21,041 nucleotides of DNA from Pleurotus djamor. Lineage: Eukaryota > Basidiomycota > Agaricomycetes > Agaricales > Pleurotaceae. A model generated the notes under the pieces. That model did no database searches. It had not been told where the DNA came from and saw only the letters and a list, made by a program, of their open reading frames with translations. The stretch covers positions 1 to 21,041 of the forward strand of contig JAPEVF010000782.1 of the NCBI GenBank assembly GCA_029747585.1. Direction: 5' to 3'. Both the position numbers and the translations under genes were made by a program. Shown piece by piece: positions 18,168-21,041 of this stretch. Position 1 is the first letter of the stretch; each line of letters starts with the position of its first letter.

Positions 18168-21041
18168 ATGGAGGCGCGTTCGCTTCCAACAAGTCAATGT
18201 TATCTGGTTCTAACTTTGTTCATCCATCTAGGGTCTCCTCAACTTTGCGGTCGAATTCGATGCCGGTCTCATGGACAAGGTCGTCATGGCCTTCTACACA
18301 GGATCAGGCCAGGAGGTAAAGTAATACCGCGTCGTCTGCGCTTAGATGAACCTGATCGGCTATTCTCATCTCTCGCGGTTATAGCAACAAATGGCACAAC
18401 AAGTCCTCACCCAGTTTCAGGAGCACCCCGATGCATGGACTCGTGTTCCAGATGTACTAGAGAAGTCTTCGTTTCCTCAGTCTAAGGTGATTCCGTGTCG
18501 TCTTCTCGCATCGATCCTTTGATTTACGGGCTGTTGCCACCAGTATATCGCATTACAAATCCTTGAAAAACTCATCAATACGCGCTGGAAGTCATTGCCG
18601 GATGGACAGAGACAAGGCGCGTTGAACTCCGCTGACAGACTCGAATAAGACCCCCTCATCTCCGACGTGTTTATAGGCATCCGCAACTTCATCGTTGGGT
18701 TGACAGTCAAGGTCGCTTCGGACGACGTGACGATGCGAAAGGAGAAGACGTATCTCAACAAGCTTAATCTCGCGCTCATTCAAGTATATTTTCTTTTCTC
18801 ATCCACGGAGCTACCGCTCATCAATGTATCCAGGTCCTGAAACAAGAGTGGCCTCACAACTGGCCAACTTTCATCACCGAACTTGTGGAGTCATCCAAAA
18901 CCAATCTATCCCTCTGCGAAAACAACATGATCATCCTCAAACTCCTTTCAGAAGAAATCTTTGATTTCTCCGCTGAGCAGATGACTCAGGCCAAAATCAA
19001 GCACCTGAAGAACCAAATGTGCGGAGAATTCTCTGAAATCTTCAAACTTTGCTCGGAAGTCCTTGAAGAAGCCCAGAAACCATCTTTGATCAGAGCTACT
19101 CTCGAAACATTACTTCGGTTCCTTAACTGGATCCCCCTTGGTTATATCTTCGAAACTTCCGTTATCGACCTCCTGCTAAACCGAGTGAGCATCTTGGGAC
19201 CTATTACGCGTTTCGTTGAATGCTAACATCTATCCTTTTAGTTCCTTGAGGCTTCCGAGTTCCGTAATATCACTCTCAAGTGTCTTGCAGAGATTGCGGC
19301 ACTCAATGTCGGACCCGAATACGATCCCAAATTCGTCATTCTGTTTGCCATGGTCATGACGTCGATCAACAAGATGATTCCCCCAAGCACCAACATCGCC
19401 CAAGCTTACGATAACGCTGGGGATGCCGGACAAGAGCTTGTTCTCAACCTTTCCCTCTTCTTGTCCAACTTCCTTTCCAACCACCTACGCGCTGTTGAGA
19501 GCGAACAGAACCGCGACGTCCTCCTCAACGCTCACTTGTACATGGTCAAAATCTCACAAGTTGACGAGCGTGAAATATTCAAGATTTGCTTGGAATATTG
19601 GTTGAAGCTCGTGACGGAATTGTATGATGAAATCCAGAGCTTGCCCATTGGCGACTCTGGGTTATTGATGGGTCTGAGCTTGGGAGGAGGGAGCAATTCC
19701 GTGTTGAATGGCATGTCGCTCAGGAAGAATATATACAGCGACGTTTTGTCCAACCTTCGTTTGGTCGTCATTGAACGCATGGTTAAGCCCGAAGAGGTAA
19801 GCCCCAACATTTTCTCAGTCGGTCCAAACATGGTGCGATCCTCCACTTTCTATCCAGGTTCTCATTGTTGAGAATGAGGAAGGCGAGATTGTCCGAGAAT
19901 TCATGAAGGAGAGCGACACCATTGTGCTTTACAAGTCGATGAGAGAGCTGCTCGTCTTTTTGACCCATTTAGACGTTATAGACACTGAGACCATCATGAC
20001 TGAGAAGCTCGCCAAGCAAGTCGATGGCTCAGAGTGGTCATGGAACAATTTGAACACACTTTGCTGGGCTATTGGTTCGATATCCGGTGCTATGAGTATG
20101 TTTGCCGCCCTTCGACCATTTATCAATGCACAACTGACTTTGGTTAGATGAGGAAACGGAGAAACGGTTCCTTGTGACTGTCATCAAGGACTTGCTAGGT
20201 CTTTGCGAAATCAAACGAGGAAAAGACAACAAGGCCGTCGTCGCGTCTGATATCATGTACATTGTCGGACAATATCCTCGATTCCTCAAGGCACACTGGA
20301 AATTCCTCAAAACTGTTGTCAACAAACTCTTCGAGTTCATGCACGAGACACATGAGGGTATGTTGTTTATTCTAACCGTCCCCCGCGATTATTAATCTCC
20401 ATTTAGGCGTTCAAGATATGGCTTGCGATACGTTCATCAAGATCGCCCAGAAATGTCGAAGACACTTCGTTATGCAACAATCAGGGGAAGCCGAACCATT
20501 CGTCGACGAAATCTTGCGATTGCTCCACCGCATCACAGTCGACCTCTCTCCGCAACAGGTACGACGTTTCCCGTTTTACGACCTTCGTATCTAATGCCTA
20601 TGTTGTTCAGGTGCATACCTTCTACGAGGCTGTTGGGTACATGATTTCAGCACAACCGAATAAACCCCAGCAAGAGAGACTTATTGCTAAATTAATGGAA
20701 CTCCCCAATAACGCTGTATGTGGTCTCTTTTCCTGGTTTTGGTCCTTTGCTCAACTGTCGCATCAGTGGGATTCTTTGATGCAGCAAGCAGCTCAAAGCA
20801 TGGATGTCCTTTCTAGCCCGGATAACATCAAAATCCTATCGAATGTCCTGAAGACCAATGTCTCTGCGTGCACGTCTATTGGAAGTCTGTATCTTCCCCA
20901 AATCGGCAGGATATTCCTCGACATGTTGGGCTTGTATAAGGCCGTTAGTGGCATTATCAGTGAGACTGTCGTCAAAGAAGGTATACGCTTACTTTTATGT
21001 TTCATAACACTCTTTCTAACGGACTAACGGACGTACATCTA
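18168..21041 (+). CDS. XPO1: Exportin-1 (CRM1/Xpo1), 3' end cut by the window
   Basis: HEAT-repeat nuclear export receptor that binds leucine-rich NES cargo with Ran-GTP. Exons: 18168-18173, 18232-18315, 18385-18486, 18544-18616, 18677-18783, 18834-19184, 19242-19796, 19858-20095, 20148-20357, 20407-20558, 20611-20715 and 20767-20980; the next intron runs off the window. Hallmarks are [60 protein letters not shown] and FYEAVGYM. The N-terminal CRIME region (Ran binding) and the first part of the NES groove are present. C525 in [12 protein letters not shown] aligns with the leptomycin-reactive cysteine of human XPO1. Exon 1 encodes only Met-Glu and requires a GC donor (AG|GCGCGTT). This gives MEGLLNF, matching the usual MEAILDF start in length. 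Intron 18617-18676 has the same GC donor. About half of the roughly 1,080-residue protein lies beyond the window. Confidence 0.95.

Overview
The window looks like draft nuclear DNA of a filamentous basidiomycete, most likely an agaricomycete mushroom. The reasons are many 49-70 bp GT-AG introns (some with CTAAC-type branch sites), very small exons, TATAAAA boxes about 60-100 bp upstream of start codons, and a DUF6818-like protein of a kind I know from basidiomycetes. The assembly is imperfect: isolated N bases sit at about 1830, 5880, 11710, 11734, 11737 and 14178, with an NNNN gap at 11754-11757.

Layout, left to right. (1) 129-2006, minus: a four-exon gene for a 568-residue proline-rich, coiled-coil protein with a DUF6818/Myb-like domain. 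(2) About 2.1-7.1 kb: gene-poor DNA with a 34-bp hairpin, short tandem repeats, a decayed coding relic (about 4570-4878, minus) and a 1-kb fold-back element (5228-6223) with ~200-bp inverted arms. (3) 7113-10397, plus: a complete 14-exon VPS34 (class III phosphatidylinositol 3-kinase), flanked on both sides by DNA dense in TCCANTGGA-like quasi-palindromes. (4) 11758-13257, plus: the C-terminal part of an ABCC/MRP-type transporter whose 5' portion is missing at a repeat and gap. (5) about 13490-14693, plus: a GDSL/SGNH esterase resembling CE16 acetylesterases. (6) 14812-16154 and 16481-17841, both minus: a tandem pair of MDR-superfamily NAD(P)H oxidoreductases with matching exon structures. (7) 18168 to the window end, plus: XPO1/CRM1 exportin, cut at its 3' end.

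VPS34 (endosome/autophagy lipid kinase) and XPO1 (nuclear export) are housekeeping genes. The segment between them (ABC transporter, esterase, two oxidoreductases) is accessory-like and could serve detoxification or small-molecule metabolism, but nothing in the sequence proves joint function. I assigned exon boundaries by hand: each join keeps reading phase and restores recognised family motifs. The most notable points are three apparent GC-AG introns, 7-nt and 15-nt micro-exons inside conserved motifs, the fold-back element with an internal open frame, and the truncated transporter abutting repeats. I saw no convincing tRNA, rRNA or complete autonomous transposon.
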